Positions 52,317-62,394 of a stretch of DNA of 64,000 nucleotides are shown here, piece after piece (within the stretch, counting starts at the first letter, position 1; each line of letters begins with the position of its first letter). The notes under the pieces are model-generated. The model saw only the letters and a program-made list of their open reading frames with translations. It was not told where the DNA came from and did not search any database. The position numbers were made by a program, and so were the translations under genes. The DNA comes from Gavia stellata (Eukaryota > Chordata > Aves > Gaviiformes > Gaviidae), in contig NC_082617.1 of NCBI RefSeq assembly GCF_030936135.1, positions 1,732,001 to 1,796,000 on the forward strand. The letters are read 5' to 3'.

Positions 52317-52614
52317 ATGGGGAGCGGGTGGGGCGGCGCGGCGCTGCTGGCGGCGGGGCCGGGGCTCGGGGCGCTCCTCTTCCTCCTCCTCCTCTTCCTC
52401 GTCCTGCTGCTGCTGGGCTGCTCCCGGCCGCTGGCGCTGCGGCGCGGCCCCGGGCAGGTGGGCTACCTGCCGGCCCCGGGGCTGAGCCCGGGGCAAGCTG
52501 CCCGCCGCGCCCGCCGCCCCGGTGCCCTGCCGCCGCCCTACCCCAACGGCTGGTACCGCCTGCTCGACTCCGCGCAGCTGCCCCGCGGCGCCGTCCGCAG
52601 CCTCGCCCTGCTCG
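52317..52614 (+). CDS. Rieske oxygenase exon 1 (residues 1-99)
   Basis: The ATG has G at -3 and G at +4. Encodes [11 protein letters not shown], a Leu-rich membrane anchor (about 8-34), a basic Pro/Arg linker and the family start motif [18 protein letters not shown]...LALL. Donor GTGAGT at 52615 after one base of Gly100. The frame stays open into the intron because of the 15-bp repeat there, but the Rieske exon joins exactly at this donor. Confidence 0.88.
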
Positions 52615-55600
52615 GTGAGTGCCGGCCGCCGCCTCCCCCCCGGGCTCCCCCGACCCCCGCCCGGGCAACGGGGGCGACGAGGCTCGGGATCCTGGCCAGT
52701 GAGCAGCGCATCCCTGCCCGGGCATCCCTACCAGGGCATCCCTGCTCGGGCATCCCTACTCAGGCACCCCTACCAGGGCATCCCTGCCCGGGCATTCCTA
52801 CCAGGGCATCCCTACTCAGGCATCCCTACAAGGGCATCCCTGCCCAGGCATCCCTACAAGGGCATCCCTGCCCAGGCATCCCTACAAGGGCATCCCTGCT
52901 CAGGCATCCCTACCAGGGCATCCCTGCCAGGATGCTGGGGCATCCCTACCAGGGCATCCCTGCTCAGGCATCCCCGCTTGGGAATGGGGCATCCCTGCCT
53001 AGGTATTTCTGCTGGGGCACTAAGGCATCCAGGCCAGCGCCCATGCTGGGGCACTGGCACATCGCAGCCGGCATCCCCACAGTGGCACCAGGACATCCCT
53101 GCTCAGACATCCTCACCGGGGCACCAGGACATCCCTGCCTGGGCATCTCTGCCGGGGCACCAGGGCAGGTACTAGGCCATCCCTGCCTGGGCACACCACT
53201 GGGGCACAGGGACATCCCTGCCTGGGCATCCCCACTGAGGCGCTGGGACATCCTCACAGGGATACCCTCACCAGGGCACTGGAGCATCCCAGCCAGCACC
53301 TATGGTGGGGGACTGCGGTGTCCCTGCCCCGGCTCCTTGCCAGCGTGCAGGGCATCCCTGCCAGGGCATCCCTGCCTGAGGTCTGTGCTGTGGCACTGGG
53401 ACAGCTCTGCCCAGGCATCCCTTTCAGGGCACCCCAGCCTGCACCCACATAGGGGCACCAAGGGTGTCACAGCCTGGGCTTTTGCATGGGTGTTGCCCTG
53501 CTGGGGCACATCATGGCACAGGCTTCTTGAGAGTGTGCAGGGCACCCCTGTCTGGGCTCCTTGCTGGGACACCGGAGCATCTCGCCTCCTGGGCTCTCCT
53601 CCCAGGCATCACTGCCTGCAGCTCCCCATGTCCTGGTGAGATCAGAATGGGGCCTCACAGCCACATCCAGTGGGGTGCTGTGCTTGTCCAGGGTCCTTGC
53701 GCCTTGAAGATGTTTTTGGATTTGTGCTGGTGCCTTCGTCATCTGAAGGGATGTTTCTGCATTGAAATCCCTCAGATTCAGTGGTGGTGGGGTTTCTATT
53801 TTCAAGAGCCATCCTCTCCTGTGAAGCTGTTTGGGCTTAGGTTTTTTTTGTATAATGGGACCGACATAATTCAATGTACATGTCCTAGAGAGCCCCCACC
53901 AGCCTATCTGTTATGACTCGGTTTTCTGCCCGAAGACTGGTTCCTGGCACCCAGTCCTCTGGGTCTGGCTGAAATGTGCGGGCAAAATCACTTCTAGTGC
54001 TAGAGTGACAGTAGTGTACGGGTGCCAGGAAGGTCAGTAAACAAGACAGTTAAACAACCTGTAGCCTCCAGGTTTGTGGGTGTCTAATTCGCTTTGGACT
54101 CTGAGCATAGCCTGGAAATGCAGCTCTGCTCCAGAGGCAGCGAGCCAGAGGAGATCAAAGAATAAAAATCTATTGACTCAGTCCCTGCAACACTCATCCT
54201 CTGGGATGGGACACCTTCCAAAACATGGCACTGAGCATGCAGGAAAGCCTCATTCACCCTGAGATTGTGGAAGTGGGGTGAGAGCTGCTCCGGTCTGCGG
54301 GGCATGGTGCAGCACTACTGTCCGGGTACTTGCTGCAGGGAAGCTGCTCAGACCCTGTGAGGCTCCTGCGCCGGAAAGCCCCAGAGGGGATCCTCTGAGC
54401 CACGTGCCCAGAACTGCAGTGGCCTTGGGGCTTTCTATGTTCCATGTGCTATTCTTGCTACAATTGCCGTTTGATTTCCATAAAAGAAATAGGCTCTAAT
54501 AGGAAAACATCAGTATGTGGCTGCTAATGCTCTATAGATATTCACCTGCAATGCAATTTTTCAGTATGCCCAGAACCTCAGGTCAGGTAGAGGCAGGTTA
54601 GAGAGAGAAGAAAATGCTGATGCTTCAGAATGAACCTCTGTTACCTGGGGCAAGGGGAAGGACCTGCACCTTGGGTGCCTCTACTCCCCTGTGCCTGCTG
54701 CCAGCAGGTGTGTGAGAGCCCTCCAGAAAGACTCCAGGGACAACAGAGCCAGGCGTCCTGGGTAAAGGACAGACCTCCAGGCACTGGAGTACAACAACTA
54801 ATTTCTGCCAGACATCAGAAATAATCCTTCCTAGGCTCAAAGGCTGGGAAAGTTTTCAGGGTTTCCTTTTCTTTGCCCAGACCACAAAACTTCAGTCAAG
54901 GAAAGTGGTTTTGGGTGGGATAGCTCACACTGTGTCACTTGTCATCAGTGTGGCTGTCTGGGAAAATACAGACAGAACCTGGCTCCCAAAGTTTAGTTTG
55001 GTCTTATCTCACTAGTTGAGCTTTAAGTTACAGCAACCGCTATAATGATCAGATTTCATAAGCTGATGAAATCTGAATACTTACATGCATAACGTGAAGC
55101 ACAGTATGGAAGAGGGGACCTGGTCTTTAACTCAGTAGCCACGTCTGTATGAACAGCCCCCAAGTGCTTCTGAGCGCCCAGACCAGCTCTGTCCCCTTCC
55201 AACCAAGACATGACTTGAGGCGATGCTGGAGCAGGTCTGGCTTTGCTTTCAGGCCAGGTCACCGATGAGCAGCCCCTCTCCTCTGAGCTGCTGGCAGGGA
55301 TGTGGGTGCTGGCAGGGCTGCAGTGCCGCAGCACCCTCGGAGCAGCTCTGTGCCGGGCCAGGAAAGCACCTGGCACCTATTCAGTCCCTCCAGAAAGAGC
55401 ATTTGTTTCGATAATGCTGTGACATGCCATCCAGCTGCGGTTGCCTTGCACAGCTGGGCGGAGCAGTGCCGTGAACAGACCTACGGCTCTAGCCCAAGAA
55501 CTGTCTGTCTCTCCATTTTAATAGTTCCTTGCTCAGCAAACGCGGTGCTACCCTGGGGGTGGGGAGGAAGAGGGCAATCCCAGAACTGAGCAGGGACAGA

Positions 55601-58600
55601 TCCCAGCAGGACAAACCTCACCTTGCTTCAGGGACCACAAGGAATCAGGCCCAGTGACCGAGAAAAGCAAGTCTGAGCGCTGGGGCAATACAGCCCCAGC
55701 CACTCCAGCACCGACTCTCCTTCACTCACCGCGCAGAGCACACCAGAGCCAGGGGCTTCCCTCCGCTTCACCAGAAAACTCCCTTTTGCCGAGGAGGTGT
55801 CAGCGCTCCGGCTCGCAGCACCCATCCGTCTCTGCCTGAGGAAGGGGTTCTTTGCTGATTTGCAGCATGGACGGCTCTTGTTGTTCAAGAGCAAACAGAT
55901 GAAAGGCTTCTCTTTCCAGCTACCATTACCAGAGATTCCTGAAATGTATGAGCTCGTGCACTTTCCTCTACACCTCTGAGGCAAAGGGACGGGAACAGGG
56001 TTCTTTAAATGCAGCTATTGCTCTGCTCCCTGTGGATCCCTCCCTCAGCAGGGGAAACACCCTAAACCTTTAAATACCTCTGTGAAGGCACCTTTTATCC
56101 TGCAGCTGAAACAGGCTCTGAGAGCTCAAAAACCAGGGCTGAGGGTCAAAGCCATGAGGGTTTAGAGACGACCAAGAGAAATTACGCTCCCTCTGCCTGG
56201 AGCAAGGCCATGCCCTTCAGCACGGACGTTTCTACGCTACAGCAGCCCGTTGGGACTCCGGGCAGCTGCCCGGCTTTGCAGGGTGCCAACGTGCTGCGGT
56301 GAAACCCGGGGTGCGACGGGCCTTGGCACAACCGCGCACTGCTCTGGGATGTCTAAAACCCGGGCAGCGAGCTGACGGCCACCACACCCTGGGCATTTGC
56401 CGCAGCAGCTGCCATCCCGATCTTGCGTGGCCCTTTTTGCAGTCAGCAAATGCCTCCTGCCTGCACCCTGCCAGGTCTCTCCTGCCCCGGCTCTGGCAGC
56501 TGCCTGGTGCCATCTCGTGGTTAAATAACTTCTCCAGAGCAACCCTATTTCAGTCCTGCCACTGCTAGTCCACTAGAAAGGAAAGAAACCCTCCAATATT
56601 AATTTTTAGCACAGTATTTCTGCATGTCTTCGCACAGGCGGATGCCTGCAACTTTGGGTAAAAGTCGGTCAGTGCTGTCTGTTCAGAAGGGGCTGAGCAA
56701 TGTGTGTCGTGTCTTACCTGACCCTCCTCATGTAGGGATGTTGTTTCTATAACTTCATAATCTCTTATTTTGGCAGGAGAACAGCTCGCTGCGTTTCGCA
56801 CCCAGGATGGCCAAGCCTATGTGGTCGACGCTTACTGCCCTCACCTCGGGGCTAACCTCGCCGCTGGCGGGCGTATCGTGGGCAATTGCATCGAATGCCC
56901 GTTTCACGGCTGGCAGTTTCGAGGAGAAGACGGAAAATGCACCCGTATCCCATATGCTGAAAAAGGTGAACATCCCCCAAACCCGCAGAAAGCATCTGCA
57001 GAAATGGTAGTGCATTGTGTATCCTCATTAAAAGCTGCTTCATTAAGAAAAAATGCTCTTTATAATAACTCACTCTCCATCCTGCTCCCCTATTTCATGC
57101 AGCACCCTACTTTTCCTCCTGGGTTGTCCGTGTTGGGGCACAATATTCCAATGCCCTTTCCTAAGTTAGATGATACCTGCGAATTTAGTCCAGTTAAATA
57201 ACCACCCTACTTGATTTTGATAGTCCTACAACTCCTGTATTCAGCAAGCAGGGTATAAAAGAAGATTTTTAATTGGAAGTCATTCATTAAATGGAATTCA
57301 TCCATTGCATCCACAGGGATGGATCCTGAGGAGCTATTGGGTTTTGGGAATGATTCTGTACTCTGTAGCGATAGCTTATACCATGTCAGTGCTTAAGTCT
57401 GTTGCATCAGCATGACAGAATAGTCTCTCAATGGCAATTTTTTTCTCCTTTTAAGGCTTGAAGAGAACTTTTGGTTGGAATCCAGGAAAGCTCTTCGCAT
57501 ACACCTACCACCTAGATGCCTTTTGCGTTGACTGTGTAGGAAGAGTATCTTACTTCAAGTTCACATGTAACAATTACTTGATCTGGCTGCACTTAGTTTA
57601 AATCACCAATTCTAGATGTGGCTGAAACCAGCAGACAGACTTACCTTGAGTTTTGCTTTGGCTTGCACTGCTTAGTTATCTTCCTGAGAAGTTCAGCCTT
57701 CTCTGATTGGGACCGACTGGGATAGCAATGAAAACATTGATTAGCAGCAAAAGTCAGTCTTTCTACTGAATGGACTCTTTTTCCCAAAGTGAAAGAAACA
57801 TTCCGTCTATATGGGATGAGATAAACATTTTATAGATCTGTTACAAAATTCAACCACACATGGGTTACTCTAGGCTTGCTTTATTATCAACTCAGAGTTG
57901 GGCCATCACCTCAGTGAGTGGCACTTGTTAGACAAAAATACACACCTTTTATACCCAGTAACAAACACTACGTAAAGCTCAAAGTCTTTGGTATATTCCC
58001 ACGTATTTCAGTTCTTATTTTTTCTTCATTTATCAAAAAGTCCATCACGATCCCCTGTCTCAGCAACTTCTTGCTTGTCTGGTTCCAATTCCTTTTTTCT
58101 AATTTCAGGGTCGTTCCAGGGATCATCTTTCTTCATTTAGCAACTTGACCTTTTACAATTCTGAGAAAGGACTTTGTGATGTTATCTTCATAGGTCTACT
58201 TGGTTAAGCAATTTTCTACATTTTAATTTTATGACCTTAAAAATATCCTTCTCCAGGTTAATCAATTATCTATTGTTAGTTTCTGATTTCTACTGATTAG
58301 CTCGACTGAGTTTTAAGTCAGCCATGGTTAGGGCTATACAGAGGAGCAGGCCATGGATATAATGTTCATGGCCTGTGAACAGCTTCGTGGTTGTTTCGCT
58401 AACTTCTCACAATTCTGTTTTCAATGTCTTCTTCTTTAAAAATCTATTACAATACTATTGCTTAAGATTTTTCATTTTATTTTACAGATCTCAAACAGCA
58501 ATTCTTTTTTGTGTGTGTGTCTTATTTTCAGGAAAAAGATTAATACTGTATTTTTTTCCCATACATACTTAGTCAGGAGCTGCATTCAAATGAAAATTTG

Positions 58601-61600
58601 GTTCCAAGTAATGGGCAAAGATATGTTTCATCACAAAATGAGAGTGAATTCTGGATATACTAAAACGCTTGCCAAGATGCATTGTTTCATCTGAAATGGC
58701 TGTATTCAGGGTCATTGTTATCTGTAGCTACTAAAAGAATGAAACTGCGGACAGCTGCCCTGCTCCCATACAGCCCAAATGGGTCAGGTTGATTTAAACA
58801 GATTTCAAAGCCATCTGTGCTCATGCAGGTCACTTTGATGGAGAGGGATTTTGGAGAGCTCGGATGGGCAGCTCCTCTGGCACTGGGCTTGCAGGGGACT
58901 GACAGCCAAGCAGAGCCACAGAGCCCAACGTGGTGCTTGATGAAGCTGGTGAGAGGTCTGGACCACAAGTCTGATGAGGAGCAGCTGAGGGAGCTGGGGT
59001 TGTTCAGTCTGGAGAAGAGGAGGCTGAGGGGAGACCTCATCGCTCTCTACAACTACCTGAAAGGGGGTTGTGGTGAGGTGGGTGTTGGTCTCTTCTCCCA
59101 AGTAACAAGCGATAAGATAAGAGGAAATGGCCGCAAATTGCGCCAAGGGAGGTTTAGATTGGATATTAGGAAAAATTTCTTCACCGAAAGGGTTGTCAGG
59201 CATTGGAACAGGCTGCCCAGGGAGGTGGTGGAGTCACCATCCCTGGATGAGGCACTTAGGGACATGTTTTAGTGGTGGACTTGTCAGTGCTAGGTTAATG
59301 GCTGGACTCGATGATCTTAAAGGTCCCTTCCAACCTAAATGATTCTATGATCCTATGTCTGCGTGGGGGCAGATGAAGACCTCTGTAAAATTTAATGAGA
59401 TGCATCCCACCCAAAGCACCAGATTTTTCCAATTGCAGTGATGGTCTCCTCCTGCCCCCTCAATATCAATTTATTGACTAAAAGGGAGACATAATTTCTC
59501 CTATTATTTCACCTCCCACATGACTGTACAGGGCTGAATAATAAGGAAGCACTATTCTCTGTGCTTGTTTGCAAATTAGGAAAAAAAGTAATGAAGGCAA
59601 AAGCCTTCCAATCCAGTAGAAGTCACATTTTCTGACAATTGGGTAAATATAAACACCAAAATTCATTTCACTGGAAGGAGTGCACATATATTCTTAAAGC
59701 AACACATGATACTGCAGTATTTTAACAGAGAATGACTTGAGCTCGAGAAGTAGAGGTGGCTTTTACTCTCTGCACATCTGTAACAAAAAGCATCTCCTTT
59801 TAGCTCATTGAAACTTGAGGATGGTCCATTGATGCAGCAGATGTTTACCTATTCGAACAATTTTAAGAGTAGTGAAAGTGCTTCTGCCTTAAAAAACATA
59901 TGCAAAACACCCAACTGAAATAAAACTGATTTAAGCAAACTCTCTTCTGTGAACTTCAGAAGCTGTTGTCCTTCTTCAGCAGCCTGAAAGCTGGAAAAGT
60001 GTCACCAGAGAGTCTGTGCCACATGAATATCTCCCATAAAGACGATCTCTGAGCCATGGTTCAGGACGAGGTGACTCTTAGCGTCAGCGTCAGCCTTGGA
60101 GATGTCACTTTTAACCAATTGCTTTCTGTCCTCTGCAGTGCCAGATTTTGCAAGAGTCCGGACCTGGCCGTCCTGCGAGGTGAACGGGATGCTGCTGGTC
60201 TGGTACCACTGCGAAGGCTCGGTCCGACGTGGGCAGTGCCCGAGCAGCGGGAGATCACCACCAATGAGTGGGTGTTCCGCGGGCAGACAGAGCACTTGGT
60301 TGACGCGCACATCCAGGTAGGGAGCCCAGTCCCCCCGTGGGGCAGGTCCACACCTGGGTCCTCTCCTATAGTGCAGTTCAGGGACATCTCCTCCCAGTTA
60401 ACCCATTCAGGGACATCTCCTCCCAACTAACCAGGCCCTGCCTGCGCCCAGTGTCATCGCTGCTGCTGGCAGAGCTCAGACCTAGAAATACATCCCTGCG
60501 CCGTATACCGAGAGTACGGCATATGTTCCCCAAACACGGATTGTGGGCTTCTTGAGTAGAGAGCAGATGTTCTGGGTACTTAAAAAGGAATCTGTTAATT
60601 TGCTTTGACTTATAACTGATGCAATTTAAAAAAAGATTCTCTAAGAATTGCTGCACTAAGTGTCAGGAGGCTTTTCAACTCATCGATCACTGAAATGGAA
60701 ACACGCGGTTATTTTGCTCTTAATCTTTATAGTCACCATCACACACTGACAAATGTGCCACGGAGAACAAAATGGCTGCTGCCTCCATCGCCTCTCAGCG
60801 GAAAGGAGTCCAGAAAAGGGGAAACATCTGGTGGCACTGAACAGAAGGGATCGCAGCCGTGGTCCGTGGAGGGAGCTGGGGGCAGCCGCAGGTGGAGGCT
60901 CCTCCAGGAGAGCAATGGGAGGCAGCAGCAGTTTTGAAAATGGGCAATCCCTTGGGATTTTGGACCTTGGGAGATTTTTATATACTTGTCACTGAGCAGA
61001 ACACTTCTATGTGTAAAAATCAGTGACAAAAATGACCCTTAATCTAAAGTACACTTCTCTCCAAAGGCAGTGCCTGCCTGCTGACTAAATCACGCCGAAG
61101 GTGAGTGGGTTAGAAAGAACTGAAGAATTATTAGAAGAAATTAAGAAGGTGCATGAGACACAGGAGATGCGGCTCTGGGAGTGGGCAGAGAAGTTGTGAG
61201 AAGCGGGGAGAATTTGGGAGATTGACAAAATAGTAGTATTTATTTCATGTATGCTTTTCAGTGAAAACCACTGTACATAGGTCTATACCGGGGCCAGCCT
61301 GTGCTACTTGCCAAGCTGGTGGAAAGCTGGTAATAAAGCTGAGTAATAAAGCAGTTAAAACTCCTGAAAAAGTGACATATTGTGGGCAGGCTTTAAAGAT
61401 TCAAAAGGGTTTAAAAATTCAAAAGGGTTTAAAGATTCAAAAGTATGTGAAAACTAGTCTAGGAGGACAAACGCAAAAATGCTTCATTCCTTAGAACTAT
61501 TGCAGGGCCAAAGGAAGGACTTATTTGGAGTCCCAGCTTGTGCAGCTGCAGAAGTTAACATGCGTAGACTTCTTGGAGCTTAAAATGAAGTCTGAATTTT

Positions 61601-62394
61601 CTGAGCTTCATGTTTAAATTATTTCTATACACTAGTTAAGAATTAGTCCTAAGTCAGTCTGTGCTAAGGCCCCTTCCTCCACACACTCGGTAGCCTTTTG
61701 CTGTGACATTGTGACATGTACCTGCGAACATCTCTGCTGTGCTCGGGGTGACACACCCTGGGCTGTACTGCAGTGCTATTGCAATATTGCTGTGAAGTAT
61801 AGGCAGCTCGCACCCAATGCAGCTCTCACCGATGGTAAATTGTCCCCCAATGGCAGGAAATCCCTGAGAACGCGGCCGACACGGCTCACCTGGCATTTCT
61901 CCACGGACCGGCTATTCTGGGTGGATCCGATCTGAGATACACAAGGTCCAAGCTGTGGGATTTTATGAAGCACATCTGGAAGGTAAGACCCTAGCTCCCC
62001 TCTTAGCTGTGAGAGGGTCAAAGTCTTTCAAACCAGGTCCCTTTTATGCTGCAAAGTGTCAGTCCCACCTCACCCCCTCTGCCGCATCCCCCCACCTTCA
62101 TGTCCAGTCTCTTTTCCATGTCTGTGAGGGTTTTAGCTGCACTCCCTCGTCTGTGCTCATCTCTAGATGGTCTTCACAGCCAGCTCTTGTCAGCATCTCG
62201 CTGCTACCTCCCCTCAGCCTATAGTCCCGTCTCCCCATCTCTTGGACTGAGCCGACACTTCTCCACCCGTCCAGGCGGAGTGGTGGCCGGAGCCGGAGCC
62301 CAACAAGCATTGCTCCCGGCTGCTGGTTCAACACACCGCGACTGCCTTCGGGAAGCACGTCTCCTTGATGGATTTGACAGTTTCAGTCAGGCAG
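52317..62394 (+). CDS. Neverland/DAF-36-like Rieske oxygenase (cholesterol 7-desaturase), 5 exons, partial and frameshifted
   Basis: Homologues convert cholesterol to 7-dehydrocholesterol, using a Rieske [2Fe-2S] cluster to pass electrons to a mononuclear iron. Exons at 52317-52614, 56777-56965, 60139-60316, 61857-61982 and 62275-62394 join by GT-AG sites. Residues 8-34 form a membrane anchor; [11 protein letters not shown] follows at 75-85. The Rieske ligands are C120, H122, C140 and H143, and the iron motif E226, D230, H233, H238 is in exon 4 (numbering assumes exon 3 restored to phase). Exon 3 needs one more base near 60216-60226; as written, the frame runs into TGA at 61933. The C-terminal third of the family is not seen by 64,000. 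Mammals lack this gene; insects, nematodes, fish and frogs have it. Whether this copy is active depends on whether the indel is real. Confidence 0.88.
52615..56776 (+). other. Rieske oxygenase intron 1
   Basis: 4.2 kb. The first 1 kb is the 15-bp minisatellite; the rest shows no exon or mobile element I recognise. Confidence 0.7.
52707..53620 (+). repeat. 15-bp minisatellite (GGGCATCCCTACCAG-type unit)
   Basis: Near-perfect 15-bp units from about 52,707 to 52,975, then increasingly irregular longer units (GGGGCACTGGGACATCCCTGC-like) to about 53,620. Because 15 is a multiple of three, several frames stay open, producing long repeat-peptide open frames that are not genes. Confidence 0.9.
56777..56965 (+). 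CDS. Rieske oxygenase exon 2, [2Fe-2S] domain (residues 100-162)
   Basis: Encodes [48 protein letters not shown] and CTRIPYAEK. The CxH...CxxH cluster has 17 residues between H122 and C140. Acceptor TTGGCAG, donor GTGAAC, phase 1 at both ends. Confidence 0.95.
56966..60138 (+). other. Rieske oxygenase intron 2
   Basis: 3.2 kb between the Rieske exon and the frameshifted exon. AT-rich at 57,900-58,700, with a CR1 fragment at 58.94-59.36 kb. No further exon of this family is expected or seen. Confidence 0.7.
58940..59357 (+). mobile_element. CR1 LINE, truncated 3' end
   Basis: Recognisable from GGTGAGAGGTCTGGACCACA through the segment GGCTGAGGGGAGACCTCATC, the segment AGGTTTAGATTGGATATTAG, to CCTTCCAACCTAAATGATTC and the closing ATTCTATGATCCTATG. 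This is the usual 5'-truncated bird CR1, in the sense direction of the host gene. Around 59,245-59,255 the part between CCATCCCTGGA and GGCACTTAGGGACATG is shorter than in the common consensus. Confidence 0.93.
60139..60316 (+). CDS. Rieske oxygenase exon 3, contains a one-base frame break
   Basis: The 5' half reads [20 protein letters not shown] then WYHCEG in the frame set by exon 2. The 3' half reads [20 protein letters not shown] then [11 protein letters not shown], but one frame over, ending exactly at a codon border before exon 4. Both halves are conserved in the family. The shift lies between about 60216 and 60226 (GGCTCGGTCCG). The 178-nt length should be 179. Acceptor CTGCAG, donor GTAGGG. 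Confidence 0.9.
60317..61856 (+). other. Rieske oxygenase intron 3
   Basis: 1.5 kb, including a small 18-bp tandem repeat; otherwise nothing recognised. Confidence 0.7.
61392..61445 (+). repeat. 18-bp tandem repeat, three copies
   Basis: TTTAAAGATTCAAAAGGG at 61392, 61410 and 61428, with single-base changes in copies 2 and 3. Confidence 0.85.
61857..61982 (+). CDS. Rieske oxygenase exon 4, mononuclear iron site (residues 223-264)
   Basis: 42 codons in phase 0, starting [16 protein letters not shown], which contains EX3DX2HX4H, then [17 protein letters not shown] to HIWK. All four iron-site residues are present. Acceptor TGGCAG, donor GTAAGA. In the shifted frame coming from exon 3 it hits TGA at 61933-61935. 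Confidence 0.94.
62275..62394 (+). CDS. Rieske oxygenase exon 5 (residues 265-304)
   Basis: 40 codons in phase 0: [20 protein letters not shown] to [11 protein letters not shown]. This matches the part of Neverland just before the conserved C-terminal GPG segment. Acceptor GTCCAG, donor GTATGT. Confidence 0.88.

Larger units (their letters stand above)
51950..52720. promoter_or_regulatory. CpG island over the promoter and exon 1 of the Rieske oxygenase gene
   Basis: Abrupt rise in G+C and CpG density upstream of and through the first exon, typical of a vertebrate promoter. It supports 52,317 as the real first coding exon. Confidence 0.75.

Noticed and set aside
51894-53639. A 581-codon plus-strand open frame spanning the desaturase promoter, exon 1 and intron 1
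   Set aside because: Its length comes from CpG-island composition and the 15-bp minisatellite. The part upstream of 52,317 shows no conserved peptide, and the true exon ends at the GTGAGT donor at 52,615.
57455-57600. A possible extra desaturase exon after CTCCTTTTAAG
   Set aside because: The translation resembles nothing in the family, and exon 2 joins exon 3 directly in phase (G plus TG gives Val163), leaving no room for it.
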